Part shown: positions 7,817-16,304 of the stretch, in pieces | Numbering within the stretch: position 1 is the first letter of the stretch | Layout: the number at the start of each line of letters is the position of its first letter | Source of the DNA: an uncultured Mucilaginibacter sp. | Lineage (GTDB): Bacteria > Bacteroidota > Bacteroidia > Sphingobacteriales > Sphingobacteriaceae | DNA length: 64,000 nt | Reading direction: 5' to 3' | Assembly (NCBI GenBank): GCA_903864275.1 | Contig: CAIPFE010000025.1 | Location: forward strand, 1 to 64,000 | Notes under the pieces: generated by a model | Told to the model about the DNA's origin: nothing | Seen by the model: only the letters and a program-made list of their open reading frames with translations | Database searches by the model: none | Position numbers and translations under genes: made by a program

Positions 7817-9586
7817 TTGAAACCTACAGACGACAAAAACCCGGAATACTTCCACAAGGTAGTAGATTGTCAGTATGCTTGTCCCGCACACACACCCGTA
7901 CCTGAATACATCAGGCTGATAGCAGCAGGAAAATATACCGAAGCTTATATGGTAAACTGGGAATCGAATGTCTTTCCCGGTATACTTGGTCGAACCTGCG
8001 ACCGCCCTTGCGAGCCAGCCTGCCGGCGCGGAAGGATAGAAGAAGAACCCGTAGCTATATGCCGCCTCAAGCGTGTAGCTGCCGACCATAAAGACGACGT
8101 AAAGTCGCTTATGCCAAACGCTCCTTTTGAATCAAACGGTAAACGCATCGCATTGATCGGCGGAGGGCCGGCATCGCTAACTGTTGCCCGCGACCTTGCC
8201 CCGCTTGGTTATGAGATCCACCTGTACGACGAACAATTCGCCGGTGGCGGCATGATGCGCACCCAAATCCCTTCCTTCAGGCTGCCAATTGAAGTGCTGG
8301 ACGAAGAGGTTAACTACATACTGGATATGGGCATTCATGTTCATTTCAATCAATATGTATCAAGCCTGGAAGAAATTCTTGATAAAGAATATGACGCGGT
8401 TTTTATAGGAACAGGATCCCCGAAAGGGCGCGACCTGATCATCCCCGGTCGCCAGGAAGCCGCTAAAAATATACATATAGGCGTGGATTGGCTGGCCAGC
8501 GTAGCCTTTGAGCATACGCATAAAATAGGCAAAAAAGTTATCGTGCTCGGGGGCGGCAATACCGCCATGGATTGCTGCCGTACTTCTCGCCGCCTTGGCG
8601 GTGAAGATGTTAAAGTTGTGGTGCGCAGCCCTTTTAAAGAAATGAAGGCCTCCCCGTGGGAAAAAGAAGACGCTATCCACGAGGATATCCTCATCCTCGA
8701 CAACCACGTGCCAAAACAATTTATAGTTGAAAACGGCAAACTGATAGGGATGACCTTTGAAAAAGTGCATGCCGTAATTAATGAAAAAGGCAAACGTGCG
8801 CTTGTGCCAACCGGTGAGCCCAAAGTATTTATTGAAGCAGATGATGTATTGGTGGCAATAGGCCTTGAAAATACTTTTACCTGGATAGAAAACGAAACAG
8901 GCGTAAGGTTTGACGAATGGGGAATGCCTGTTGTTGACGCCACTACTTTTCAGTCGACTAACCCACATGTTTTCTTTGGCGGTGATGCCGCTTTTGGGGC
9001 TAAAAATGTGATCACGGCTGTGGCACATGGCCACCAGGCGGCTATCTCCATTGACCTTTTCTGTAAGGAAAAAGACCTTAGCCAAAGGCCCTCGCCGTTT
9101 ACCAACCTGGTGAGCCAGAAAATGGGGATCCATGAGTGGAGCTATGACAGCGATATCGTAAACGATCATCGTTTTATTGTGCCCCATGCGCCAAAAAAAA
9201 CCACTTTAGCCGACCGTAAAATAGAAGTGGAACTGGGATTTGATATCCAGACCGCTGTAAAAGAAGCGCACCGTTGCCTGAACTGCGATGTGCAAACCGT
9301 ATTTGAAAAAGACCGTTGCATTGAATGTGATGCCTGCGTGGATATATGCCCTACCGCCTGTATCACTTTTACGATGAACGGTGAAGAAGACGATTTAAGG
9401 GCCCGTCTGAAAGCCCCCGCTTTAAATTTAACCCAGGACCTTTACGTATCCGACACCCTGCCAACAAAAAGGGTTATGGTAAAAGATGAGGATGTATGCC
9501 TGCATTGCGGGCTGTGTGCTGAACGCTGCCCCACCTCCGCATGGGATATGCAGCAATTTTTGTATAAAGTTACCAAAGCATGTTAA
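7817..9586 (+). CDS. GltD-like NAD(P)/FAD oxidoreductase with C-terminal 2[4Fe-4S] ferredoxin domain
   Basis: A 589-residue cytoplasmic flavoprotein. The N-terminal GltD/PreT-type Fe-S helical domain has cysteines C18, C22, C61, C65 and C69 (CQYAC; CDRPCEPAC). The FAD-binding GGGPAS motif lies at about 118-123 and the NAD(P)-binding VIVLGGGNTAMDCC at about 241-254; GDAAFGAKNVITAVAHG is the FAD-distal motif. The C-terminus adds two [4Fe-4S] motifs (CIECDACVDICP, CLHCGLCAERCP). It starts with TTG: an in-frame stop lies immediately before it and the next ATG would remove the Fe-S cysteines. It overlaps the next gene by 7 bases. It probably transfers electrons between NAD(P)H and ferredoxin or directly to the 2-oxoacid oxidoreductase subunits encoded downstream. 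Confidence 0.5.
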   Translation: MKPTDDKNPEYFHKVVDCQYACPAHTPVPEYIRLIAAGKYTEAYMVNWESNVFPGILGRTCDRPCEPACRRGRIEEEPVAICRLKRVAADHKDDVKSLMPNAPFESNGKRIALIGGGPASLTVARDLAPLGYEIHLYDEQFAGGGMMRTQIPSFRLPIEVLDEEVNYILDMGIHVHFNQYVSSLEEILDKEYDAVFIGTGSPKGRDLIIPGRQEAAKNIHIGVDWLASVAFEHTHKIGKKVIVLGGGNTAMDCCRTSRRLGGEDVKVVVRSPFKEMKASPWEKEDAIHEDILILDNHVPKQFIVENGKLIGMTFEKVHAVINEKGKRALVPTGEPKVFIEADDVLVAIGLENTFTWIENETGVRFDEWGMPVVDATTFQSTNPHVFFGGDAAFGAKNVITAVAHGHQAAISIDLFCKEKDLSQRPSPFTNLVSQKMGIHEWSYDSDIVNDHRFIVPHAPKKTTLADRKIEVELGFDIQTAVKEAHRCLNCDVQTVFEKDRCIECDACVDICPTACITFTMNGEEDDLRARLKAPALNLTQDLYVSDTLPTKRVMVKDEDVCLHCGLCAERCPTSAWDMQQFLYKVTKAC

Positions 9587-11403
9587 GTAAAGTAAACAAT
9601 TTTGTAGTACGCTTTGCAAATGTGAACGGAACCGGTTCTGCAAGCGCCAATTATCTTTTTGCCAAGGCAATTTTCAGGATGGGGATACCTGTTACCCCTA
9701 AAAATATTTTCCCGTCGAACATACAGGGTTTACCTACCTGGTACGAAGTGAGGGTGAGTGAAAAAGGCTACCTCGGCCGGCGCGAAGGTGTTGACCTGAT
9801 GGTATGCGTAAACCCGCAAAGCATGCCTAATGATGTGCTGTCAGTAAAAAGCGGTGGGTATTTCTTGTACGACAGCACTAAGCAACTACCCCCGCAATTG
9901 ATACGCGATGATGTAAATTATATTGGCGTGCCTTTAATGGAAATTTGCCAGCAGGAATTTAGCGATCCGCGCCAGCGGCAATTGTTTAAAAATATTGTTT
10001 ACGTAGGCGCCTTGTCGGCACTGCTCGGTATCGAATTTGAAGTATTGGAGCAATTGCTTTCTGAGCAGTTCAAAGGCAAAGAAAAACTCATTACGCCGAA
10101 TGTACGGTCGCTTAAACTTGGCATCCAATATATTCACAGCAATTATGTGTTTCCTTTGGATATCCGGCTGGAAAGGCGCGACCTTATCGGCGACAAGATC
10201 ATGGTAGACGGCAACGCTGCCTGCGGACTCGGCGCTGTTTATGGCGGGGCTGCGGTAGTTGCCTGGTATCCTATTACCCCGTCCACTTCGGTAGTTGAAG
10301 CCTTTGAAATGTACGCCGAAAAAATGCGCATAGACAAAGAAACCGGGAAGAAAAACTATGCTATTGTGCAGGCGGAAGATGAGCTGGCTGCCATCGGTAT
10401 CGTAATTGGCGCAAACTGGAACGGGGCGCGCTCATTCACGGCCACCAGCGGGCCGGGGCTGTCATTAATGAATGAATTTTTAGGTTTGGCCTATTTTGCC
10501 GAAATACCGGCGGTTTTGATAGATGTACAGCGTACCGGGCCGTCAACCGGTATGCCTACGCGTACGCAGCAGTCGGATATCATGCTGGCGGCTTATGCTT
10601 CGCACGGGGATACCAAGCAGGTTTTGCTATTTCCATCGACACCAAAAGAATGTTTTGAAATGACTGCCAGTGCTTTTGACCTGGCCGAACAGCTGCAAAC
10701 ACCCATCATCATGATGACCGATCTCGACCTGGGCATGAACGACCACCTGTCGGAGCCTTTTGAATGGGATGATAGCCGGAAATATAACCGCGGAAAAGTG
10801 CTCAGCGCGCAGGAACTGGAAGAACTACCCTATTTCGGCCGGTATCTTGATGTGGATGGCGATGGCATTACTTACCGTACAATCCCGGCCACGCACCCAA
10901 CCAAGGGCTCGTTTTTTACCCGCGGTACATCGCGCGATGAATACGCAGCCTATACCGAAGACGGCGCAGTTTACGCCCGCAATATGGACAGGCTGCTGAA
11001 GAAATGGAACACCGCAAAAAAAACTGTACCTGCCCCATTTCTTTACCAAAAGAAAAATAAAAGCCCTTATGGCATGGTATTTTTTGGCACCTCCACTTAT
11101 TCGGCGGAAGAGGCAATGGATATTATGGCCCAGGAAAATATCACCTTCGACGCCATGCGCTTAAAGGCCTTCCCTTTTAACAAAACTGTGGAAGATTTTG
11201 TAAATTCCCACGAAAAAGTATTTGTAATAGAACAAAACCGCGACGGGCAAATGCGCAGTCTGCTCATCAATGAACTTAACCTAAACCCGGAAAAATTGAT
11301 ATCTGTGCTGAATTACGACGGTATGCCCATTACGGCCTATACCATTATGATGCAGATCAGTAAAAATTTATCGCCGGCAAAAACCCTTATCTACTACCAG
11401 TAA
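9580..11403 (+). CDS. korA: 2-oxoacid:ferredoxin oxidoreductase, fused gamma-alpha subunit
   Basis: A 607-residue protein in which the gamma domain (residues 1-190, FVVRFANVNGTGSASANYLFAKA) is fused to the alpha subunit. Alpha signatures are YPITPSTSVVEAFE, QAEDELAAIGIVIGA, TATSGPGLSLMNEF, and a C-terminal transketolase-like domain (FFGTSTYSAEEAMDI, VFVIEQNRDGQ). With the beta subunit it would catalyse CoA-dependent oxidative decarboxylation of a 2-oxoacid (2-oxoglutarate or pyruvate) with reduction of ferredoxin. Fused 600-residue subunits of this kind occur in aerobic Bacteroidota and Actinobacteria. The ATG overlaps the preceding stop, which argues for translational coupling. The substrate is not certain; the name korA follows the commonest use. 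Confidence 0.5.
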   Translation: MLSKVNNFVVRFANVNGTGSASANYLFAKAIFRMGIPVTPKNIFPSNIQGLPTWYEVRVSEKGYLGRREGVDLMVCVNPQSMPNDVLSVKSGGYFLYDSTKQLPPQLIRDDVNYIGVPLMEICQQEFSDPRQRQLFKNIVYVGALSALLGIEFEVLEQLLSEQFKGKEKLITPNVRSLKLGIQYIHSNYVFPLDIRLERRDLIGDKIMVDGNAACGLGAVYGGAAVVAWYPITPSTSVVEAFEMYAEKMRIDKETGKKNYAIVQAEDELAAIGIVIGANWNGARSFTATSGPGLSLMNEFLGLAYFAEIPAVLIDVQRTGPSTGMPTRTQQSDIMLAAYASHGDTKQVLLFPSTPKECFEMTASAFDLAEQLQTPIIMMTDLDLGMNDHLSEPFEWDDSRKYNRGKVLSAQELEELPYFGRYLDVDGDGITYRTIPATHPTKGSFFTRGTSRDEYAAYTEDGAVYARNMDRLLKKWNTAKKTVPAPFLYQKKNKSPYGMVFFGTSTYSAEEAMDIMAQENITFDAMRLKAFPFNKTVEDFVNSHEKVFVIEQNRDGQMRSLLINELNLNPEKLISVLNYDGMPITAYTIMMQISKNLSPAKTLIYYQ

Positions 11404-11412
11404 AATAATGTC

Positions 11413-12465
11413 ATGACCTATATACGTTCTACGTTCCGCCACCCCGGCCTGCCTAAAAATGAATTGGGCTATACCACCAAAGAATATGAAGGCGCTATAT
11501 CAACCCTGTGCGCTGGCTGCGGGCACGACTCTATCAGCGGCTGCATCATACAGGCTTGTTACGAATTGTCCATCGCGCCGCACCGCATAGCAAAATTATC
11601 CGGGATCGGATGCTCGTCCAAAACACCTACCTATTTCCTTGGGAATTCGCATGGCTTTAACTCCGTGCACGGCAGGATGCCATCGGTAGCTACCGGCGCC
11701 AACATGGCCAACCGCGATTTGGTTTATATGGGCGTATCCGGCGATGGGGATACCGCATCTATCGGGATGGGCCAGTTTGTACACGTTATCCGCCGTAACC
11801 TCAACATGGTTTATATCGTGATGAATAACGGCTGTTACGGCCTCACCAAAGGGCAGGATTCCGCTACCGCCGATGAAGGCTCAAAAAGCAAGAAAGGATC
11901 GGCAAATCCATTCCAGCCCGTTGACCTTGCGGGACTTGCTCTTGAATTAGGCGCTACTTTTGTGGCCCAAAGCTTTTCTGGCGATAAAGAGCAGCTGATC
12001 CCATTAGTAAAAGCCGCCATTGAACACCCAGGGTTTGCGTTTATAAATGTTATTTCGCCTTGCGTTACTTTTAATAATAACCCCGGCTCAACAAAATCTT
12101 ACGATTACGTACGTCAGCATATAGAAGCCACGGCCACAACAGATTTCGTACCCGAAGAAAAAGAAATTACAACAAGCTACAAAAACGGTACAGGTACCGA
12201 TATCCGCATGCACGACGGCTCCTATATCCGCCTCGAAAAACTTGCCGCCAACCGCGACCCTTACGACAGGATGGCCGCCATCATCGCCCTGCACAATTCA
12301 AGGAACAGGAATGAAATACTAACCGGCCTGCTTTATATACAACCGCAATCCACTGATCTGCACCATACCATACAAACATCAAACAGGCCGCTGAACAGTT
12401 TGGGGCAGGATGAATTGTGCCCGGGAAGCAGTGTGCTGGAAGGGGTTAATGGGGAGTTGAGGTGA
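11413..12465 (+). CDS. korB: 2-oxoacid:ferredoxin oxidoreductase beta subunit
   Basis: A 350-residue thiamine-diphosphate-binding subunit. It has the CAGCGHDSI segment (residues 33-41), GIGCSSKTPTY (65-73), HGRMPSVATGANMAN, and the ThDP motif GDGDTASIG (110-118) ending in NN (138-139). It begins 9 bases after the alpha subunit and is last in the operon. Together the three genes encode a complete 2-oxoacid oxidoreductase with its own electron-transfer flavoprotein. The C-terminal 30 residues (QTSNRPLNSLGQDELCPG) are the variable tail usual in this family. No terminator hairpin is obvious before the next gene. Confidence 0.5.
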   Translation: MTYIRSTFRHPGLPKNELGYTTKEYEGAISTLCAGCGHDSISGCIIQACYELSIAPHRIAKLSGIGCSSKTPTYFLGNSHGFNSVHGRMPSVATGANMANRDLVYMGVSGDGDTASIGMGQFVHVIRRNLNMVYIVMNNGCYGLTKGQDSATADEGSKSKKGSANPFQPVDLAGLALELGATFVAQSFSGDKEQLIPLVKAAIEHPGFAFINVISPCVTFNNNPGSTKSYDYVRQHIEATATTDFVPEEKEITTSYKNGTGTDIRMHDGSYIRLEKLAANRDPYDRMAAIIALHNSRNRNEILTGLLYIQPQSTDLHHTIQTSNRPLNSLGQDELCPGSSVLEGVNGELR

Positions 12466-12508
12466 GGGGGATATAACTTTAGTAAAATTGTAACTTATAA
12501 CATATAGT

Positions 12509-13105
12509 ATGGCGATCAAAGATAGGCAAAAGCTATTTACAGAATTAGTCAGTAGAGCGCTAAATGAACCAGCCCAAATCGACGCTAAGTTTTCCTGGTT
12601 TATTAATCAACATCAAAAAGAACATTTTAAGGATGCATATTCTATAATAGAATCTATTTTTGTTTCACTCAACGGGTTTGACCAACAAAAAGGTAAAAGG
12701 TTCCTACAGTGCGATGCCTATTTTGGCGGCAAATATAATTTCATGTTTGAATTTGACGAGTTTCAGCATTTTAGTACGGCCCGTTTAAATACATTTAAGC
12801 ATTACCCAACGGCTCTGAAATTGAACTTTTCAATTAGCCAATGGAAAGAATATTGTATAAAACATTTATCAAAAGCTGATCGTTACCGTTTGAACAAAGA
12901 AGCGGCAGATTTTAAATTTAAGGGAGGCAGGACTTGTCAGAGAGCTTATTTAGATGTTTTTCGCGATTTGCTTCCACAATATCACAAACTTAATCCAACT
13001 TTGAGAATAGCTGATTTTGAGGTAAACCATATAATCGATATAACTCCGCATAGTATAAAGTTCGTCAAAGATCTTATCGATAATAAAATTCAACAATCAC
13101 AGTAA
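12509..13105 (+). CDS. Hypothetical protein, possible nuclease-fold (DUF7255-like)
   Basis: A 198-residue soluble protein, all alpha/beta, with no signal peptide. Its most striking segment is FEFDEFQHF at residues 80-88 (E81, D83, E84, Q86, H87) followed by ARLNTFKHYP. An acidic strand followed by a conserved QHF turn recalls restriction-endonuclease-like families, and I recall a Bacteroidota family DUF7255 with the same pattern, but this is memory, not a search. The later part contains basic residues (KADRYRLNKEAADFKFKGGR). The stop abuts the next ATG with no gap, so the two genes are certainly co-translated and may form a complex. Composition is visibly AT-richer than the operon before it. 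A host-defence or DNA-processing role is inference only. Confidence 0.5.
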   Translation: MAIKDRQKLFTELVSRALNEPAQIDAKFSWFINQHQKEHFKDAYSIIESIFVSLNGFDQQKGKRFLQCDAYFGGKYNFMFEFDEFQHFSTARLNTFKHYPTALKLNFSISQWKEYCIKHLSKADRYRLNKEAADFKFKGGRTCQRAYLDVFRDLLPQYHKLNPTLRIADFEVNHIIDITPHSIKFVKDLIDNKIQQSQ

Positions 13106-14209
13106 ATGGTACCAGTTCGATACTTAGTTCGTATTAATTTTCAAAAGTCTAAAAATCATATCACAGCAACTGAAGAAGTCGAATTCTTAGAAAAGGAGTT
13201 TGTTGATCATAATCCTGTTCAGGCGAGGATTGCAGCCTTATCTTTTTTCGATAATTACATTGATTCATTGATTGAATCAATGGGAGAATCTTACAATAGT
13301 TTTAATGATATAAAACAGTTACTATATCCTTTATACCATCCTGATACTAAATCTTATGGTTTTCCTGATTGGGTGCATAAAATATTGGGCGTGTTCGTGG
13401 TATTTAGTCAGCCCATAAATGAAGATGAGGTTGGTGAAGAACGTATGATTTATGGCTTTGGGGGCAACGACGAACCATTAGATATTTTAATGGCCTTGCA
13501 AAAAGAGTTGGAATATTACGATCATTTTAATTTCGATAAGGGGCATTTAGAGACATCGGTTAACTTTTATGATGTTGAAGATGACGACACACAAAACTAC
13601 GCAATTTTAAAAACATCATTTGATTGGGACGGTTTAGACGTTCCACCGGATAATTTATCAAAGGAAGATCAGCAATCGGATATAATCGAAAAGCTTATTT
13701 ATATTGGGGAAAATATAAAAGTCGAGTTTAAATCAAGCCTGTTGTACGATTTTATCGATAACAAGTTTTCTTTCAATGTTATTGAAAAAAATGCAAAAAC
13801 AATTTGTGCCTTTTTGAACTCTAAATCCGGCGGTTTTTTATTTATTGGCGTTCGCGACGATAGAAAGATCCAAGGGCTAGCTCATGATTTTAGGTTATCC
13901 AATAAACCAGGAAACGATTTGGACTATTTTAGGTTACAATTTTCCGCGCTTCTAACTAGACATTTTGAGCATAGGATTCGAAATCTGTTGGAATGTGGTT
14001 TTGTTGAAATAGATGAGAAATTAATCTACGTGGTAAAGGTTTCCCCTTCAAACACTCCATCATTCTTGAAACAATATAAGCGGGATGATGTAACTGGCAA
14101 GTATGATAAAGTTGAATATGCCTTTTACTACAGATCTGAAGCTAATTCAATAGAAATACAGGATAAAAAAGATTTAGTTAATTATTGTTTGGAAAGATTT
14201 TCAAAATAA
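13106..14209 (+). CDS. AlbA_2 (Schlafen-type) putative DNA/RNA-binding protein
   Basis: A 367-residue protein. Residues 195-345 form an AlbA_2/Schlafen core: ENIKVEFKSSL with E207, NAKTICAFLNSKSGGFLFIGVRDDRKIQGL, and near the end EYAFYYRSEANSIEI. In this family the core binds nucleic acid, and in some members it cleaves RNA; the E207-x-K and GG-LFIGV segments are the conserved ones. The N-terminal 190 residues (starting MVPVRYLVRINFQKSK) match nothing I know and carry acidic runs (EDDDTQ). Its ATG directly follows the stop of the previous gene. AlbA_2 proteins are often found in defence islands and as regulators, so this two-gene unit deserves attention. Confidence 0.5.
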   Translation: MVPVRYLVRINFQKSKNHITATEEVEFLEKEFVDHNPVQARIAALSFFDNYIDSLIESMGESYNSFNDIKQLLYPLYHPDTKSYGFPDWVHKILGVFVVFSQPINEDEVGEERMIYGFGGNDEPLDILMALQKELEYYDHFNFDKGHLETSVNFYDVEDDDTQNYAILKTSFDWDGLDVPPDNLSKEDQQSDIIEKLIYIGENIKVEFKSSLLYDFIDNKFSFNVIEKNAKTICAFLNSKSGGFLFIGVRDDRKIQGLAHDFRLSNKPGNDLDYFRLQFSALLTRHFEHRIRNLLECGFVEIDEKLIYVVKVSPSNTPSFLKQYKRDDVTGKYDKVEYAFYYRSEANSIEIQDKKDLVNYCLERFSK

Positions 14210-14272
14210 ATTTTTCAATTCACAAATGTTCCTGTGATTTAATAGTTTAATCACCTTCAAAAGCAACATTAA

Positions 14273-14509
14273 TTAACCAGACGTTTGATACGCGATATTC
14301 AAGGTACAAATTACACTTGCATTTCCGGCACCGTAAGCAGGGGGAGGCAGTGAGGCGATTTCTGCATTAAGTATCCTATATTCTTTTATAGAATTTTCCT
14401 TTAAAAACTTAAGTAGCTTATTATTGAGTATTTCATTTAATTCATTATCATTCCCTATGCTGTCCTGACCGGGCATGAACGTATAGGAAAATCTTGCAAA
14501 TAATTCCAT
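14273..14509 (-). CDS. Small hypothetical protein
   Basis: A 78-residue soluble protein (starts MELFARFSYTFMPGQDSIG, ends NIAYQTSG) with no recognised domain. It is supported by a consensus TATTTTTG promoter box 14 bases upstream of its ATG on the minus strand, and by plausible amphipathic helices (ELNEILNNKLLKFLKEN). It is convergent with the AlbA_2 gene, 63 bases apart. It could still be spurious; no partner suggests a function. Confidence 0.5.
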   Translation of the reverse strand: MELFARFSYTFMPGQDSIGNDNELNEILNNKLLKFLKENSIKEYRILNAEIASLPPPAYGAGNASVICTLNIAYQTSG

Positions 14510-14522
14510 TTGGTTTTTTTAT

Positions 14523-14530
14523 CAAAAATA
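14523..14530 (-). promoter_or_regulatory. TAnnTTTG -7 box for the small hypothetical gene
   Basis: On the minus strand this reads TATTTTTG, with a TTTA about 17 bases upstream that may stand for the -33 box. It implies a leader of under 10 bases for the gene starting at 14509. Confidence 0.5.
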
Positions 14531-14573
14531 GCACATTCTCCGCCAGTTAAACGGTAGGCACTTAAAAAATACC

Positions 14574-14652
14574 ATGCCTGTTCAAGCGTGGCGTTTTACC
14601 GATACACCGCGAAGCGCTCCGAATTATAGAAACTTATTCATACATTTAAGCC
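14574..14652 (+). repeat. Direct repeat flanking the glycosylase gene, left copy
   Basis: It shares with 15592-15681, in the same order, ATGCCTG, AGCGTG, ACCG, CACCGCGAAGC and a 23-base stretch AAACTTATTC.TA.ATTTAA.CC (about 19-20 matches). The copies lie 1,018 bases apart, at corresponding distances before the ATGs at 14696 and 15719. It probably also contains the promoter of the downstream gene (TACATTTA resembles a -7 box). Confidence 0.5.
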
Positions 14653-14695
14653 AAGGGCGTAATAGGCTTGCAAAGCATATCTTATCTTCTAAAAC

Positions 14696-15589
14696 ATGTC
14701 AAAATCAGTAAATCTTTCGGAATATATCCATCCTAAAATGGATATTCTTTTTCTTGCACTAAATGCTCCAGAGGTATCTAATTCGAATGCTCACTGGTTT
14801 AGCCGCAATTTAAGCTTTTGGAACTTGTTGTATGATGCGGGCATTATTAATTCAAGAATTTACAATCCGTTGGAAGGAGATATAAAAGTGTTTGGCACGA
14901 ATACTTTCAATTGGAATAACATGACGATTGGCGTTACGGACTTAAACAGAGAACAAGTTGAAACTCAAAGTAACAAAGTAAATACCACAAAAGTACAGGT
15001 TGATAAAGTGCTGGGAATTTTAGATGACACAGACACTCAAAAACTTTGTATTATGCATTCAAAGGCGGCAAAAGAGTTTGCAAAACATGGCATAATAAAA
15101 TCAAATAATTCTTATGGGAAGATTGGACAATATAAGGGAACTGAAATTTTCAATGTGCCTTTTCACAATGCAAGCGTTCCCAACAAAGCAAGCTACTATA
15201 AAATGCTTCTTACAAATACTGTTATTACTCAAGGACAAAAGGCTGTTAAAGAAATCCCCGAGATACAAATAATAAAAAAAGCGCAACCATTAAATTCGAG
15301 TAATGTATTTTATCTTCCAGATGGAATGAATTCTATTACAGAAAGTGATATCAAAGCAGGTACAATCAGAATTACGATTGCCGCAAAAGAGTATTTCAAG
15401 AGGGAAGCAGTAAAATTACATATTGAAATCAACGGCCAAATTTTCTGCGCCCGCTATATTATCAGAGAAGGACGGTCGGATTTATTGAGAATAGGTAAAC
15501 AGGCATTGAATTTACTTGGCGTAAAGCCAGGAGGCAGGTTAAAATTTACAAAATTTGATGCTTTGCGGTTTAAAATTGAGAAGTCTTAA
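14696..15589 (+). CDS. Uracil-DNA-glycosylase-superfamily protein with extra C-terminal domain
   Basis: A 297-residue soluble protein. Residues 14-170 look like the UDG/MUG fold: MDILFLALNAPE (15-26) corresponds to motif 1 after the first strand, AHWFSRNLSFWNLLYDAGII (32-51) is the helix typical of TDG/MUG, GVTDLNREQVET (79-90) follows, and FNVPFHNASVPNKASYY (152-168) has H157 where motif 2 is expected. The usual acidic or Asn catalytic residue of GxNP is replaced within LALNAPE (N23 is present). Residues 215-297 form a separate beta-rich domain (TIRITIAAKEYF, RSDLLRIGKQALNLLGVKPGG) that resembles a DNA-binding pseudobarrel, which I cannot name. A base-excision repair or anti-phage role is inference. 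The gene is AT-rich and bracketed by direct repeats, which suggests acquisition. Confidence 0.5.
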   Translation: MSKSVNLSEYIHPKMDILFLALNAPEVSNSNAHWFSRNLSFWNLLYDAGIINSRIYNPLEGDIKVFGTNTFNWNNMTIGVTDLNREQVETQSNKVNTTKVQVDKVLGILDDTDTQKLCIMHSKAAKEFAKHGIIKSNNSYGKIGQYKGTEIFNVPFHNASVPNKASYYKMLLTNTVITQGQKAVKEIPEIQIIKKAQPLNSSNVFYLPDGMNSITESDIKAGTIRITIAAKEYFKREAVKLHIEINGQIFCARYIIREGRSDLLRIGKQALNLLGVKPGGRLKFTKFDALRFKIEKS

Positions 15590-15591
15590 AG

Positions 15592-15681
15592 ATGCCTGCA
15601 ACTTCCCGCTATCCAGCGTGTCGATTGAACCGGCACCGCGAAGCACCAAAAACTTCCCAAACTTATTCCTAAATTTAACCC
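15592..15681 (+). repeat. Direct repeat flanking the glycosylase gene, right copy
   Basis: The partner of 14574-14652, with the same ordered blocks (ATGCCTG, AGCGTG, ACCG, CACCGCGAAGC, AAACTTATTC). It begins immediately after the glycosylase stop codon and leads into the next gene. The last block contains TAAATTTA, a possible -7 box. Confidence 0.5.
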
Positions 15682-15718
15682 GTCCAACAAGCGTTTTATC
15701 AACCCAACCATCATAGCA

Positions 15719-16198
15719 ATGAAACCCAGCCCATTCCGGCAAATTTTATCCACATTACTTTTCACGGCTGCATTCGCCCTTGTTTTGTTTTGTAATTATA
15801 TGCTGATTCATTGGGGGTTCAGGCATGTTATTTTGCCTTTTATCCATTTGTTTCACGGAAAGAAACTTGCTGTTAAACTGCTGCTTATCGTAGGCGGGGC
15901 TACCATCGCTTTCCTGGCGGTATTCCTGATTTTTGTGTGGATAGCCGGAAAGATCAATAAAATCCTCGACTATATTTTTATTTACAACAAGGTAAGCTAC
16001 TATATATCCATTTTATTGGTGCTTGCAAGCATTGCATTTTCGGCACTTGATATACTAACTCTTTTGACACGGGATTTGTGGGCAATAATTGTTTGGCTGC
16101 TGACTTTTTATTTTGTGTGGCAAATGAACTGGGTATTTGTTTTCAGGGACAGGTACGAACCTGAAGATAAAGCCGGCACTTACCCCAATATGAATTAA
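15719..16198 (+). CDS. Membrane protein, hypothetical, four helices
   Basis: A 159-residue integral membrane protein with four hydrophobic segments at about residues 12-34, 53-76, 94-115 and 117-136, and a charged C-terminal tail (RDRYEPEDKAGTYPNMN). There is no recognised domain. The tail and the short first loop (RHVILPFIHLFHGKK) are the only polar parts. It lies alone between the glycosylase gene and the TetR gene and has the repeat-derived promoter region upstream. Confidence 0.5.
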   Translation: MKPSPFRQILSTLLFTAAFALVLFCNYMLIHWGFRHVILPFIHLFHGKKLAVKLLLIVGGATIAFLAVFLIFVWIAGKINKILDYIFIYNKVSYYISILLVLASIAFSALDILTLLTRDLWAIIVWLLTFYFVWQMNWVFVFRDRYEPEDKAGTYPNMN

Positions 16199-16269
16199 AT
16201 ACTTCACACCCTCTTCCAAAATTTGACAATCAGATGAACACACTTTGTCATTTAACCCTGTACATTTGC

Positions 16270-16297
16270 TTAACGGTGTTAAATTATTTAATATCGT
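16270..16297. promoter_or_regulatory. TetR-type operator, site a
   Basis: TTAAC-GGT-GTTAA-ATTAT-TTAAT-ATCGT. The inner 13 bases are a perfect inverted repeat with a 3-base centre. The site ends 7 bases before the regulator ATG at 16305 and matches sites at 16924 and 17022, which fits autorepression by the TetR protein. Confidence 0.5.
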
Positions 16298-16304
16298 AAA
16301 TGTA

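Noticed and set aside
8350-9187. Two long antisense frames (197 and 275 codons) inside the flavoprotein gene
   Set aside because: The plus-strand frame has full domain content; the antisense frames have no domain and arise from codon bias.
16245-16304. Upstream start of the TetR gene
   Set aside because: It would start before operator a, inside the promoter region; the HTH is complete from 16305.
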